Below are positions 10,597 to 23,639 of a DNA stretch of 64,000 nucleotides, piece by piece. Position 1 is the stretch's first letter. Each line of letters starts with the position of its first letter. Under the pieces are notes generated by a model. That model did not search any database, was not told the DNA's origin, and saw nothing but the letters and a program-made list of their open reading frames with translations. The stretch comes from Typhlomys cinereus (Eukaryota; Chordata; Mammalia; Rodentia; Platacanthomyidae), in contig JALPQD010000125.1 of assembly GCA_023101885.1 (NCBI GenBank), positions 1,637,501 through 1,701,500 of the forward strand, read 5' to 3'. Made by a program: the position numbers and the translations under genes.

Positions 10597-12154
10597 AATG
10601 AATGTAATATCTTTTAAATCACCTAGATGGGAGAAAGATTATCTTTCTTTCTATCTATCTTGCTCTCCCCCCTTTCTTTTTTCTTTCCCATCATGCCCCT
10701 CTTTCTTTTCTTCACACTCCTTCTTTAAAGTATCCTAAGATACCTCTGGTCATTTCTGCTTGACATATTATATGTGACCTCTTTCAAAACACTGTAACAC
10801 TTGATCACTTCTCAATTAATGTTCAACTATGCTTCTGAAATATTTCAATAGAACATATAGACTTTCTTAAATGAAAGACTTAGCTTAGATTGAACTTTGC
10901 GAAATAAAGTGAAAATGTAATGAGATTTAAATTAGTAACATCTAAAACTTTCTCTTAAAGAAAACAGTATTGATTTAAAATAACTTCTTAATGAAAAAGA
11001 ATGGTATTCATTTAAGCTGGCCTGAGATCCATTATAGATTCACTTGTCAAATAAATGGAGATGTGAAGGGGTTTCCATTCTAACTTTATCACTTCCATGT
11101 AATCTCTTTCTGAGATAATGATGTTAAGGATTTTCTAGCTACTGTTTGGCTTTTTTGCTTCTGAAATTCTTCCCTAGCACTCATTCTTCATTGTACTAAT
11201 TTATCCTACAACTGCTTTTCTTAAAATATATTTCTCTCATCAACATAATTTCATTACCACCCTACAAGTGCATTGAAATTGAACATCAGAATTTAATCCT
11301 TCAATTATGGTCTTACAATTTACATATTCCTTCACAACTTGGGATAGGCTACTTTAAGAGTATTGTATGGTCTCAGTTTGCACTTGACATTGAGCCTTAA
11401 TAGAAAGTCAAACTATGTTGACTTAATCTGCTGAGTGTGTGTTTGTTTCTTCACCCCTGATATAAGTAAAACCCCTGATAAAAGCAGTCCAAGGCTAAAG
11501 CTCCTTTGTGCTATCATTCTCACTCATGGTTTATCTTATCATTTTACTCCATCATTGGCATTTGATAGTCATTCTTGTACTGGTCACTTCATGATCTCAG
11601 AATGAATATTTTCTTTTCAGCTTAGTGTCTGCATTCTAACCAAGAAGTAATGTGAGAATACATAGTACCTGATTTCAGTATATGTATCGTTGGCCAGGTA
11701 TCTGCCACCATAGCTGAAAATGAATCTGAGAAGGGAAGTTATTGTCATCGATATTACAATACTGACAGAAAAGTAAAAGAAAAATAGGCATTAATATTTT
11801 AAGAGAATTTTCTATTACAGTGTTGCTATGAAATATTACCACAAACTAATCTTTCATTAAACTGTAGACTTCCTGAAATCATAAGTTATTAATTATTAAT
11901 TTTATTTCCTTTATCTGTCTTATCACCTCAAAATACTTGAACCATTCTATGTGGTATAGTAAATGAATGATCCAAGCCAGCAACTATACTATGTTTCTTC
12001 TTCTTTGGCTGAGCTACATGACATTTTAAAAATGTAATTTTAATCCAGAAAAAGTGATATCAGGCAGTATGTATAATTTTGAAACAGGAGGAATTACATA
12101 GATAGCAGTATTATTCCTGTTTTCTATCAAATAAATTTCACCCTGAAGTGGACA
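10597..12154. other. Unique AT-rich stretch, no gene
   Basis: A CT-rich patch lies at about 10640-10725. No other repeat, gene or RNA structure was recognised. Confidence 0.45.
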
Positions 12155-12305
12155 TGATCACAGCTCTACTCATATGTTGAAACTCTCATCATTATTTGTT
12201 AGTGGAACCTTGAGGGAAGTGATTAATCCATAATGGTGGAATCTTACAAACTAGATAAGCCCCATTTTAAGAAACATTTATTCTTCCAAAGGAATGTGCC
12301 ACTGG
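12155..12305 (+). mobile_element. MaLR (MLT1-type) LTR fragment
   Basis: It reads CATATGTTGAAACTCTCATC, GTGGAACCTTGAGGGAAGTG, TAATGGTGGAATCTTACAAA, the worn body of an MLT1-type LTR. Both ends are lost. Confidence 0.6.
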
Positions 12306-12387
12306 CCTCTATTTGAACTTCCTTTTGGTAATATTTTAATATTATTTGTTTAAGATAAAGAGAGAGAGATTGACAGCAAGAAGAGGC

Positions 12388-12515
12388 ACATGCATACCAC
12401 GATGCATGTGTAGAAGTCAGAGAGCAGCTCTTGGAAATCTATGGGAATGAAACTCAGGTTGCTGGATTTAGTATTCAAGATGCTTTACTTACTGAACCAC
12501 ATTGCTGGGCCCTGT
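12388..12515 (-). mobile_element. Rodent B3/B4-type SINE, minus strand
   Basis: The plus strand shows the antisense order of these SINEs: GCATGTGTAGAAGTCAGAG, GAATGAAACTCAGGTTGCTGG, then GCTTTACTTACTGAACCAC and CATTGCTGGGCC, where the last parts are the complement of the tRNA-like head. Confidence 0.75.
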
Positions 12516-12739
12516 ATTTGAACTTTCTACCAGGCCAAAATATTTGTCACATATTTGCTTTTTTGCTTCTTTCCTTATCATCTAATACCACTAGGATTCT
12601 CGCTTTTAACCAAAAAACCCATAAATTTTGCCATCACTTGAACGTTTAAAGCTTTCAAGGGGTCTTCTGTAATCTAGGATATCAAACAGTTACTCCTGCT
12701 CCACTTCTATAGAACAATGTTATTTAGTAGAACTTTCTG

Positions 12740-12780
12740 GGGTGTGTGTGTGTGTGTGTGTGTGTGGGTGTGTGTGTGTA
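12740..12780 (+). repeat. (TG)n microsatellite
   Basis: About 20 TG units with one GGG interruption, followed by a GC-alternating ACGTGCGCACGCAAGCATGC piece. Confidence 0.95.
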
Positions 12781-12887
12781 TGCACGTGCGCACGCAAGCA
12801 TGCGTGTTGGGGGGAATGTCCTATATCTTTGCTATATCTTTGTTATCCAATAAACCAGTGGGTAAATGAACACAGCTAGCAGGTAAT

Positions 12888-14938
12888 TGAAACATGGTTT
12901 TTGTTTTGTTTTGTTTTGTTTTGTTTTGTTTTTGAGTTGCTTTTTTTGTTTACCTATTTGTTATCAAGGACATTACACCGGGGACAGAAATCAGCCACAT
13001 GGGAGAGACACAGAGGCCAGGCAAAGTCGAAGGACACAGGCTGTAATAGTCTTCCCAGAGTGACCACCCCATCAGCCACCCCCCTTGGCTATCTGGAAAC
13101 TTCAGCTTGTATAGGAAGTTCATCCCACAGCTATGCTTGATCAAGTCATGATTGTGATCAGCTCACCCTTGAATCCTCCCCAGATATGGAAGGAGGTCTG
13201 CAAGTTCCAGCCTCTTGCACAGGCAGCCAGTCCCAACCCCAAAGCTAGCACAAAGCCCACCAGAAAGAGGCCCCTCCTATCAGAGATTGTGCCGGGAACT
13301 GTGGGCAGATGGCAATTATTAGATCAAAAGATTCTCCTTGTTCCTTGCTTTTAGAGGCTCAAGAACACTGTCAGGAGCTGGAGTGGGAGCAGGTAAATTT
13401 CTTCTCGTGTCTCCTCCGGAGCTGGGACACAGCTACAGAGAAGGGCATCTTGCATATTAGCATCGTTTCTCAAACTACAGCCACAAAAGGAGCTCGCCTT
13501 GCTTTTGACCTTCCCCTGCTTTTACCATAAGCTTGTCGTCAAAGATAATTTGTCCTATGTCGATCAAAGCACCTGCAGAAGTGAACCTCAAGTCTCTTGG
13601 GTCTTCCAGCTCTGGTCCCAGACTCTCCTGATTGGGCGATCCAGGCACTGGCCCTGCCTCCAGCACTACTCTTTTATCTCTCCTGGTTCACAGCGTGCCC
13701 ACCCAGCATGTCCTCATGCTGGGCCTCGGATTGTGACAAGCAAGTCCTTCAGCCCACACTGGAAAGAAGCTGACCACCCCAGACAGGGTGGCCTGTTGGT
13801 CTGGGGTAGGAGCCCCCCCACTTCTGCTTTCCCCTGGGTTTGTGAGGAGCCTGCTTCGGAGGTCTCTTTCCCTGTCCTGTACCAGCAAAGCCAGCCCTTT
13901 AGAGTCCAAGCCGACCCCTGTCCTTGTGGCTTTCTTCTCTCGCACTCAGAGACTCTGGGCAGTCACCGCTTCTACTCAGCAACCAAACGCTGCCTTCCAG
14001 GGTCACGTGCTTTTTAAAGCAATTCGCCCTCTCTTGCCTGTCACACAGAAGGTCACTTTAGGAAAGCATGCATCAAATTGCTCAAATTGCTCTGCCTTTG
14101 ATTGCCCAGCCTGGGTGTGCCCAGACAGCCGCTGGCCCCTCCCCAGCCGGGAGCCCACTGCAAGCCTGCCCAGCCTGCCCTCCCTGCCCACAACTCCTGC
14201 ATGGTCGGACAGGAACCGTGTGCCTCCAAAGCTCTGGCTCCTTAGCTGCAAAAGTGACACTGACTATGCCACAGGTGGCCCCCAAATTAAATGTAAGGCA
14301 AGATGAAAAGCCACAAGTGAAACCCATCTATGGCATAAGCAGTACCTTGCTCTCTTGGCACACGGGTGTTTGCAGGGCGCAGGGTCCTTGTAAGTTTTAA
14401 ACATTGGCGTAGGCAGATCTGCACGGAGCTTGGGTCTTCGTCCTGAGGGATTCAGCTTGATCGCCTCAGTACTGTTGCTTGGCATCCTTGTCACCGCAAG
14501 TGAGAGACGCCGTCTGTCACTTCAGAGGGTCTCTTTAGGCAAAGCCAGCAACCCAGTGTGCTCCCCGTGGGTCGCCAGCAGGTCCCACAGGTCCTGGGCC
14601 ACGCGTAAGAGACTGGGTCTCTTTCTTCTCTGTGCCAGCCATTGGGGGTGATCAGCGCCCCCATCAGGAAGCTGAGCCACACTTCCCCTCAGCACAGCAG
14701 TCAGCTCTCGTGTGCTTCAGAGTTATGGGCAGAAACAGGTCCCTTGAGGCCTGTGAGTTGCTCTTCCTGGTCATTGTGATAAGACACGGTTCCAGAGGGA
14801 AGATATTGTCTCTCAAAGCAGAGGTGGCATGGCTGGGTGGCCAAAACTGGAGGAGGCGAAGTCACCGCAGACATCTTGGAAGCTGAGAGCTGCAGAGTGC
14901 TTGCTGCAAAGGCAGACTTCTCCTCTGAAATATGGTTT
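12888..14938 (-). pseudogene. 2-kb retro-inserted RNA copy of unidentified source, minus strand, with (AAAAC)n tail and TSDs
   Basis: A GC-richer block of about 2.0 kb sits between the TSD copies TGAAAYATGGTTT (12888-12900 and 14926-14938, one mismatch). On the minus strand it starts at 14925 and ends in an (AAAAC)-type tail (plus-strand TTTTG repeats, 12901-12931), the mark of LINE-1-mediated reverse transcription. About 50 bases from its 5' end an ATG in good context (plus-strand CAT near 14870) opens a frame starting MSAVTSPPPVLATQPCHLCF of about 57 codons. Further open pieces follow, e.g. one from 14494 down to 14264 that includes LNPSGRRPKLRADLPTPMFK. No long single frame survives, and no AATAAA is seen before the tail. 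I do not recognise the parent; it could be a processed pseudogene or a non-coding RNA copy. Short frames on the plus strand here are shadows. Confidence 0.75.
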
Positions 14939-15119
14939 ATACCACTGAAGAATTAATTTTTAACTGAAATGAACTTAAGTTCATTCAAAAAATAAATGGC
15001 TACATACAGAAAATATTGGAAGATAGGAGCATTCTTTGAAAGCTTTATTCCCTCTAGCTGCCTTAGCACTCTGGAATCACACTATTGTCAATCATGAAGA
15101 TTTTATTATTTCAAGAACA

Positions 15120-15197
15120 TTCTCCCATCACCAAGTACACAATGACTGTGAAATTACATTCTCCCATCACCAAGTACACAATGACTGTGAAATTACA
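15120..15197 (+). repeat. Perfect 39-bp tandem duplication
   Basis: Two identical 39-bp units (15120-15158 and 15159-15197), each starting TTCTCCCATCACC, followed by a few bases of a third. There are no mismatches between units, so the duplication is recent relative to the surrounding DNA. Confidence 0.95.
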
Positions 15198-16979
15198 TTC
15201 CATATATGGCTTATTTGGTAAGACGGGATGGTTAGGAGTAGAGAAATAACTCTTCATATGGTTTTATACACCTTTTATATATTTTCAAGATAAATCGATG
15301 TGAAGATATAAAAAAAGGGATTCTAATTTGTTTCTATCACAATATAAATCATATCCTTTTCATCTTATAAGTTAGCATTGTTGTTCATATTTCCAGAAAT
15401 TTCCTACCTTACCCTGCTCCACTAGTCTCTTGTAGTAGTATTTTATATGCAATGCACAAAACTAGGGATGTGAAGAGAAGGAATTAGAATAAAGTTGGGG
15501 AAAGTCATTGTTTCAATATACTGTCAACTAAAATAATGATAGTGCTATAATTTTCTGACAAGAACTTCATGAGCAATTTATGATAAAACTCTTTAAAATC
15601 AATTAGTGCTTGCAAATAGACCTCATACTTAGGCACACACTCTTTAGCAGTGTGACTCACTGTAGTTACTCAAGTGTTGCTTATTCCATTAAATATGTGC
15701 ATTGCACATAACAGAAAGTTAAAGAAAATATGATCATATTTGTTCATGCTTATATGGGAGATATTTATACTACCCATTTGCAATTGTCCATAAAAGAATG
15801 TTTAAGAGGAATTTGTAGCATAGTTCAAGGTAAGCAACATTAATACCTGTGAAAATCTAATTTACTCTTGGGCCTTATAACAGAGATTTGGTGCACAAAA
15901 ACATACTCCATCTTCTGAAGTCAGCTATATCTGTGTAAATGAACCCTACTTCCCTACAAAAGAGAAAGCATTAACCTAGATGCATAGTCAAGTGCAATGA
16001 ATAATCATCTTGTTAAAATTTCAATACAATCAATAACAAAGTCACAAAACACTATCCTACCCGATGCTCATTGCTAGTCTTAATTCCATGCATTATTTGA
16101 TATTCATGGAGCTAGTTCCATCACAGGCTATGATACCAGCATCTAACTCCTCAGAGGAACTCTTTTTTGACTCAGCCTCACTGGGGAAAAAGTATTAAAA
16201 TGTGAAATTAGTTCCAGACCTATAGCTTGAGTTTTCAGAAGTTCTGCTACATGTTTCAGAAAAATGGATAAATAACTAGTAATTAAAAACCCTGAACCTC
16301 TCCTGACACAGTATGTAAAAGCAGTTGCTATTAGGGGAATTAAGCCAAATGTATAAAATATATCCTTGTGACAGACTATGAAAAGCACATATTTCCCAAA
16401 CCTCCTAGGAAATCCCTAAGCTAAAGTAGAAACTAATGATCAAGCTAACTATTTTGATGTTACAAAATCATCAAATAATTTCTGAGCATTTCCATTTCCA
16501 TTGTTGTGCAGTTACTAGAAAGTAGTAAAACCATAATGTAAGATATTGCAACTAATGTCTTTAAGGACCTTGCAGCTTAATTTTGTTTTGTAATTCTACT
16601 GTCCTGTACTAGTGATGTCAAAAATATTTAATCAGCAATTATCTGTTTATTGCAAAATGATACTTTTCTATCATATAGTCTACAAACGTATGATGAAATG
16701 CATGAATGACAGAAAGATTTGCTTTTGAAATTCTTCTATATTAATACAAATTAACAACAAACTAATTTCAAGCCTTTGAAAGAAAAACAAAGAAACTGGC
16801 AGTAACACATGTGCTTAGAGAAGAAATTTTAAGCATATCAAGCCATTCGTGGTTACTGTAACTATAGAACCACTAGTCAATTACAGCAGTTAAACTAAGT
16901 GAAAGCACCCGAAATAAAACAAAAAAATGCTAGTGGATTCCACTAAGTGTTACAAAGCACACTTATTGTGACAGTTAAT
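15198..16979. other. Unique AT-rich stretch, no gene
   Basis: No coding, RNA or repeat feature was recognised on either strand. Confidence 0.45.
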
Positions 16980-17320
16980 CTCCATTGTCACCTGAATAGA
17001 TTTGGAATACCTGTGAGAAAAATCTCTGGGTGTACAATTGTCATTTTCCAGAGGTATAAGTATGAAAGACATACCCTAAATGTGGACATTATTCCATGCA
17101 GTTGGGACTCAAACTGAAAATAAAGGGGGAAAGCCAGTAGAACACCAGCATTCATTTCTATCTGCTTCCAGACTATAGATTCAATCTGATGAGCCACCTA
17201 GAAATCCTGTTGCCATGACTTCCTGCCAGATGGACTCTAACCATTTGGCCTAAACTTCTTCTTGTCAGGTATTTGGTCACAATGCAGTGAGAAAAAACTA
17301 ATACATTTACTGAATGTAAC
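16980..17320 (+). mobile_element. Rodent LTR-like medium-reiteration repeat, family not resolved
   Basis: The block has the order of a common rodent repeat: TCACCTGAATAGATTTGG near the start, AACACCAGCATTCATTTC, TGCCATGACTTCCTGCCA, GATGGACTCTAACC, and an end reading CTTCTTGTCAGGTATTTGGTCAC...ACTAATACATT. The start and end resemble MaLR or ERVL-type LTR ends. A related piece is present at about 63815-64000. Confidence 0.5.
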
Positions 17321-18534
17321 AAACCATATTATCAATTGCCTGGATGTGTTTCATTGTTCATTATGCAGAACATGAAATGGGCTAAGAGAAGTGTAGCAAA
17401 TGGAAGTTCCTTTTTACAGTTAATATTCCAGTACCTTTCTCTCATCTGCCATTTTATTCACCATGACAAAAATAGTGTTGCTTCATGCAAAGATACTAGA
17501 AAGACAATCAAATTATAGCTGGAGTTTCTGGGTTATAGCAATTTCTCATTTATTATTAGTTATGCACCAAAGATAAAGACTTAGAATCAAGAATTTCATA
17601 AGCTAAAAAGGCAGAGACAAGACTCCATAGTTTTAAGTACAAATAGAGAGTGTAAATAAGAAAATTCATGTTTGACTAATATTGGTATTACCTCCCTTCT
17701 TAATAATAAATATATGAAGATATTAGAAATCATTATATAGCATTGCAAATAAGGACATTCCTCATTTCAGAGTATGGAGCTCACAGTTATTATTGCCTCT
17801 TTTTAGTGTTCATAAACTGTACCATGACTCTTAGTAGATCTTATAGACAATATTAAATAACTGAATGAGATAAGCCCTTTTTACTTATTGAAATCACAAT
17901 GATGATACCAGAGTGAGTAAAACTAGTGAATTGCAATGCAATAATTTTGTGTATAGAATAATGAAGAAAAGGACTTTTTTTATTTGTTCCTTTATATCTC
18001 AGCATGGTGCTCATCATACAAATAATAAATATTTGCTGATTGAATTAATGTGTGGGATGTATTATACTAATTCAATATCACTAGATTTAGTAGCTACAAT
18101 ATAGCTGTGTAAATATGAAACTCTTAATTCTAAAATGTTGTGAATCAGCCAAGAATTTCATTCAAACCATTAGTTGAGTCCATCAAAAAAGAGGCTGAAT
18201 TGAATTTGCTTACTGAATCGATCTGATAATTTACTAACAAGACTTGCGAAATTATGAACTGTTCTGTTTCTTTGCAAGTAATTATTTGTAATCAATGACA
18301 GCAAACTGGGGACATAAAAGAATCATTCTAGCCAAGTCAATCAGAAAAGGGAAAACAATGGTCTGAGATTAGTAAGATCTCTTTTGGGGAAAAAGAATAT
18401 TACAAATGTCTGATGTAATAATCCTATCTTATTTTCCCTACCCCCAACCTGGTCTGTCAGTTCTGAAGTTTGAATCTGTATCACCTTATGAGTTAGTTAA
18501 GCATTGTACCACAGAACTGCTGTCAAAAGCCTAA
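17321..18534. other. Unique AT-rich stretch, no gene
   Basis: Nothing recognised beyond short chance reading frames. Confidence 0.45.
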
Positions 18535-18830
18535 TAATGATATACTGTGAATGCATTATTCCCGTACTGAAATTTAATTCTGACAGTCATAGGATTTAAG
18601 AAGTTGGATCCTTCAGGAGGAGTCTAGATTTTAAGGGCAGAGCCCTCATCAAAAGAATTAGTACATGTATAAGAGATCTAGGAGAGCTTGCTTAATCCTT
18701 CTACTATGTGAAGACAAATAGAAATCTTAGCATACGAAGAAATAAGCCATTACCAAACACTGACTCTACTGGCACCCTTTATCCCAGTCGCAACTGTGAG
18801 CAATGTCTTTGCTATTTATAAATTATGAAA
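18535..18830 (+). mobile_element. MaLR (MLT1-type) LTR
   Basis: Recognisable blocks include GAAATTTAATTCTGACAGTC, GATCCTTCAGGAGGAGTC, GGGCAGAGCCCTCATCAAAAG and TATAAGAGATCTAGGAGAGC, then GAAGAAATAAGCCATTACC and CTGACTCTACTGGCACC, in the order expected for an MLT1-type LTR. No TSD was found. Confidence 0.65.
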
Positions 18831-19804
18831 TCTAAAGTATTAACGTATGCTATTGCATTAGCCTAAACTAAGAAAATGTAATGTACAATGATCTTAGCAT
18901 TGGTCCCTAGGAAAAATTTATACAAAATATACCAGAAATACACACACACATACACACGAACACACATTTTTACCTGCATTTTGAAAATTATGACCAAATA
19001 AATTGAAATTTTAGTTTGCTTAGATATAAAAGCTAATTTCCTCAAGTTGCCTATACATTGAACTCTTCATTCACATTTCAGTACTTGACAAAGGTTAGAA
19101 CAAGATAAAAAAAATCTTTAAACCCCATTTCTTTGAGAAAAGTAACATAGAAACAACATTGTAATATATAGAGTCATCATAAAGACATCTAAATGTGACC
19201 TCTCTTCAAAAGAATCCACATGTCTTTGGATACATAATATCCTTTCCTTAAAAGCCTTTTTTTCCTGTCTGAAACTTAATACAGTATACAACAACAAAAA
19301 AAAGAAATTCTGGAAATCAGTCTAGAAAATAGAATCTGATTCAGAGGTTATCTTTCTGTAATGTAACAGTCATGAATTCCTAAGGAGAAATGAAATCAAC
19401 TTCAATTAAATAATTTGACAGATTTTTAGATAATTACAGATATCACCAGATATGTGAAAGTATATACTATAAAATTAAAGACACTGAGGTGGTAATTCTA
19501 AAGCTGCACTGTTGCCAGCAGGATTATTTTACAGAAATATTATTATTGAAGAAACTTCAACTGCGCAAATGTACATATATCATAGTTTTAGCTGATTCAA
19601 TTTTCTTATGTTCAGAATTGCACTTTTCTACTCTTTGCTTTTTCCCATATTGATTTCAGCTAAAGTCCATTGCAAATAATGTAAAAAAACATCATAGATG
19701 CTCTTCATTTCTTGGTGAATTTGTACACTGAATGTCTTCTTTCTGCCTTAGTCACAATAGAGTATAAAAATGGTCCCTTTCAGTTCATATTATGAGAGTT
19801 TAAT

Positions 19805-19809
<5 letters not shown>

Positions 19810-19860
<51 letters not shown>
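19810..19860 (+). repeat. (AT)n microsatellite
   Basis: About 25 uninterrupted TA units; self-complementary, able to form a cruciform, and likely length-polymorphic. Confidence 0.97.
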
Positions 19861-19863
<3 letters not shown>

Positions 19864-20159
19864 TAGCAAGAATCCTCTCCAAGTTTTCTTAAGATATAAC
19901 TTCTTAAAGGGAAGTAATTGATCTGAGAAAAGTAGGATGGGAAGCTAGCCAAGTGCATCGTCCCCCTTTCTTGGCCACCTTTCTATCGCAGCTGGTTATC
20001 TGAAGGCTAGGCAGCATGTAAAAATATCATGCAAGAATGGCTAAATTTGTGCTTCTGTTTTCTCTTTGGAAAGCTTTTTTTAATAAAAGAACCTTGAATA
20101 TCCAGTTGATAATTGTTATTATTATAAGAATCCTTACTTCCTTTAAATACTAACAGTGA

Positions 20160-20860
20160 TCTTTTTTAAATTTTTCTCCTAAATTTTACTTTTTTCCTAA
20201 TCACACAAATTCAATGGGTACACCATCTTCGGCCTCCACCCACCCCTCCCCAGTCGTCCCCCATTGCACTCTCACCCCTTCACTCCTTTCCTCTCCCTCT
20301 CCCAGTGCCTCTGCCTTCTTCCCTCCCAACCTCTGGAGCATCCTTTTGTGTGAATGCCAAACCTCCCTCTGAGTCTTCCAACCTAGTGAGGATTCAGGAC
20401 TCAGTGGCATGGCTCAGAGCCCCTTCTTGGGTTCCCAGTTAGTATGGGAACTCTATAATGACTGTTAATCCCTTGCCTCTGAGGATCCTACTGCCTGGAG
20501 CCTTCTCTCTGTGATCCATGCTTGACTTTGGGGGGTCCTTGACATGTCAGCCATTATGCAGGTCAGGCAAAGTCCAATTCTGGCTGTTGCAGCCCTAACT
20601 TGTGTGGAGTATCTTGCATATCATTGGTCCTCCCCCTTTTTAGGCTCTTACAATCTTGCTGCTCCCTCTTCCCCAAAGTTCCCTGAGCTTTAAAATGGGA
20701 GGGATTTGGCTGGTCTGGTTCCAAGTGTATAATATATGGTGTTTGGTATTCTAAATTATGGTTTGTTGTTGTTTTAAGTTTTCCTTTTCCTGTACCACCC
20801 TTGACTGCTTCCTGATTGTTATGTAAGGTCATCTCTTAACCAAAGGCAAAAGACTGTTTC
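20160..20860 (-). mobile_element. LINE-1 3' UTR fragment, minus strand
   Basis: Its complement matches the 3' UTR of the L1 at the window start: the CAGACCAGCCAAATCCCTCC, GCTCAGGGAACTTTGGGGAAG and AGATTGTAAGAGCC blocks correspond to 1295-1375, and the purine tract (plus strand CT-rich, 20230-20340) corresponds to 1668-1742. The A-rich L1 end is the T-rich plus-strand sequence at about 20160-20200. It is 5'-truncated within the 3' UTR. Confidence 0.85.
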
Positions 20861-21045
20861 AATGAAGATCTTAATATAAGAGGAGACTCTAAGGTAGATA
20901 GAAGAATAAGAGTAGGATATAGCAGTGGGGGGGGTGTTAGTGTCCCATTTGCAAGATGGTTATATCTATCTGCCAGGTACTGATAATTTTGATGGATGTA
21001 TCAGCCAGAGTTGACATTTATGCTCATTCAATACTTGAAGTAAAT

Positions 21046-21349
21046 TGCTGAGAGCGATCTTTTTTTAAAATTTTTTTATTATTATTTATTCAATTGCGCG
21101 TGTGTGTATGTATGTATGTGCGTGCGCATGTGTGTATGTGTGTGTGTAGAATCACGGACGAATCGGGAACCACCATGGACACCTCCACCTCCTTCTGCCC
21201 TAGGATTCACAGGCTCCGCCCTACCAGGACCAGAAGCACAGGCCATCCCCGCTTCCGCCTGGCGTCTGTACGTGGGATCTGGGATCCGAACTCAGGACCT
21301 TGAGGCTTAACCCCTGAGCAACCTCTCCAGCCCTGCTGAGAGTGATCTT
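21046..21349 (-). mobile_element. Lineage-specific tRNA-derived SINE, minus strand, with TSDs
   Basis: The TSD TGCTGAGAGYGATCTT is at 21046-21061 and 21334-21349. The element (21062-21333) reads on the minus strand: head from 21333, a B-box-like GAGTTCGGATCCC, a body with GACGCCAGGCGGAAGCGGGG, a CA/CG-rich tract (plus 21095-21150) and the TTGAATAAATAATAATAA tail. A deletion of about 20 bp in the head (between the TTAAGCCTC and AAGGTCC blocks) distinguishes this copy. Confidence 0.93.
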
Positions 21350-23639
21350 AATTGAAGCTTTTTGTGAGAAAAATCCTACCCATCTTTTTGAGTAAAACTT
21401 TAAAAGGCTAATGACATTCGACAATCTTCTGGATGAATTTTCAAATGTGATTTTCTTTTGATTAATATAAATAAATGAATGATAGAGCACCAACTTTGTC
21501 ACCTGAGCATTGTTAAGCCCGACATTTGCAAAACAAGTATGCTAATATGACATTTTCCTGTCTTCTTGGTACTTTAGTGTGTTCTGAGGATGAACCCAGA
21601 GAACTTCCCTTGAAACCTTTGGTATTTGACCAAGTGCCATCTGTATATAATTTGATTTGAAATTACTATCATTTTCATGCCTCATTTAGACAAATTAAAG
21701 GAATAACCTATATTAAAATTTGAGAAAATGCCTCATCCCAAACACACTCAAAAGTAACACAAGTAGATAGTCAACAAAAGATTTAAAAGAATTCCAATGT
21801 TCTTTTAGTCAAAGACTCCTAGAAGGTAGTGTAAAACAAATTACTTTAGGGCATGTATATGTTTTTGGAGATTTTTGGTTTCCTCCTTTGGAGATTAAAA
21901 ACAGTTTAGCAAAGTAGAGATCTATATTCATAAGAAAAATAGTGTATATCTTTCTTTGAATGGTAGCATTTACTGGTGAACGAAATTCATGAAACATCAC
22001 TTATCCTATCACTGAACTTCAAATATCTAATGTGATTACTTTGTGATATTGAAATACACACTTGCAAGACTCTGATAACATTTGGAATAATTAACCAAAT
22101 ATACAAATGATGTCAACAAATTACATTTCTTGATTCAAACCCTCTCTGCTGTTTTTTTAGCCTATGAGAAAAAATGCTTTTCATAGTTTGAAATAGTCTT
22201 CATAAAATCAAATATTTCATAACATATAAAAGCATATTAAATTGTATAGCAACACTCATTTTCATATATTATATTGGTGCATAGGTTTTACCATCAAGGA
22301 AAAAATAGAACATGTATTCTGAGCCAAGTGTGAATGATTGTGGCATAGAGGCATGGTTTAAAGTTGGTCTGATGCTCCCCTGTGGAAGTTGTTAGATGGA
22401 CTTTTTAAGGTCATAGAACAAAAGACATAAATCAAGGCACTTACCAAATATATTGGTGGGGACATCATGTTGGATACTTCAAAGTTAGAAAAAACTTGCT
22501 AAATGTTTTAAATATTGTATGATAACATTTTTAGCTTTAGGTTGGTGAAAACTAATTGTCTGTTAAGTTAATGAAGTTCAAAGATTTTCTTGATGTTGTT
22601 TAAATGATGCTAGGTCAGATATAGAAGTAGGCAATGGCTATTAAGGCAACTAAAATGATTTTGCTCTCGATCTACAAAATTTCAATTCTGTACATTCACA
22701 AGGTTAAATTAATTGGTCTTGTAGAATCTATAACATAGGCATTGCTTTTTGTTTTTTGTTGGACAGAGATTGTCAGTTCATAGTTTTTCCTGTTGCAAAA
22801 CAATTGTGTTCTATACAGGTAAAGGTCAAATATTGTTTTATGTCTTATGGCATTAAGAAGCCTCATCCCTTAAATCTGATCGAAATGAGTTTAAAAATGT
22901 AGGATAGCAGTCTTTAGAAGAAAGGAATAATTGATAAAATCATTAAGGAAGAAACTTCTGGATCATATCTGTTTTGCTCACTATTATCCATATCTAACTT
23001 TTAATGCCTCTTCACCTGACATAACATGTATATATGTAACCTATAATAGTAACATTATGTATAAAGAAAAACTGCTTAATAACACTTTATTATCTAAAGA
23101 AAGCATAAGGAATAGATGAAGGAAATAGGCAATTCTAACCACCCAAATAAGTCCTCTACATGTATTGTACTCTTAATCATGTTATGTTTAATTTCCCTTT
23201 GTATCCTTCATTATTTATATTTTGAAATACTTGATGTTTAGAATATTTTAAATAATTTATCATTGTTTTGGCTTTAGTATTTTGGGTGTGCAGTTTTAAT
23301 CTTGATTTGGAGTACTTAGTTTTAATTTTAGGAAAAAACTGGTCTGTAGTTAGTGCCTAAATTATTACAATCATTATTGATAAGGAATAAATACATTTGT
23401 CTATTATCTTGGTATCACACCAGATTTCAGTTTGCACAAGTGAGTATTCATATTGCTTAAGTATCCCTATAATAACATGATACCATTTTAACAAACAAAA
23501 CTCTCAATGTTCTAAGTGTTATTATTAATAGGGTTTCAAAAAATAGGCGAGACTTGTTAGAAATCACTATTGCTCAGGTTTTCTGAGCATAAAACATCAT
23601 TCTTTATTTTATGATCAGAAAGAGAAGTAGGAATGTTGA
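21350..23639. other. Unique AT-rich stretch, no gene
   Basis: No gene or repeat recognised. Many TAAT-type AT-rich words, no microsatellite of note. Confidence 0.45.

Noticed and set aside
13499..14400. Overlapping frames of 110-172 codons on the plus strand
   Set aside because: They are opposite the retro-inserted RNA, in a GC-rich block that has few stops by composition; no domain is seen.
12888..14938. A real gene promoter or CpG island at this GC-rich block
   Set aside because: The TSDs and (AAAAC)n tail explain the block as an insertion, and CpG is not enriched.
15120..15197. CRISPR-like repeat
   Set aside because: Only two adjacent identical units without spacers, in mammalian DNA; a simple tandem duplication.
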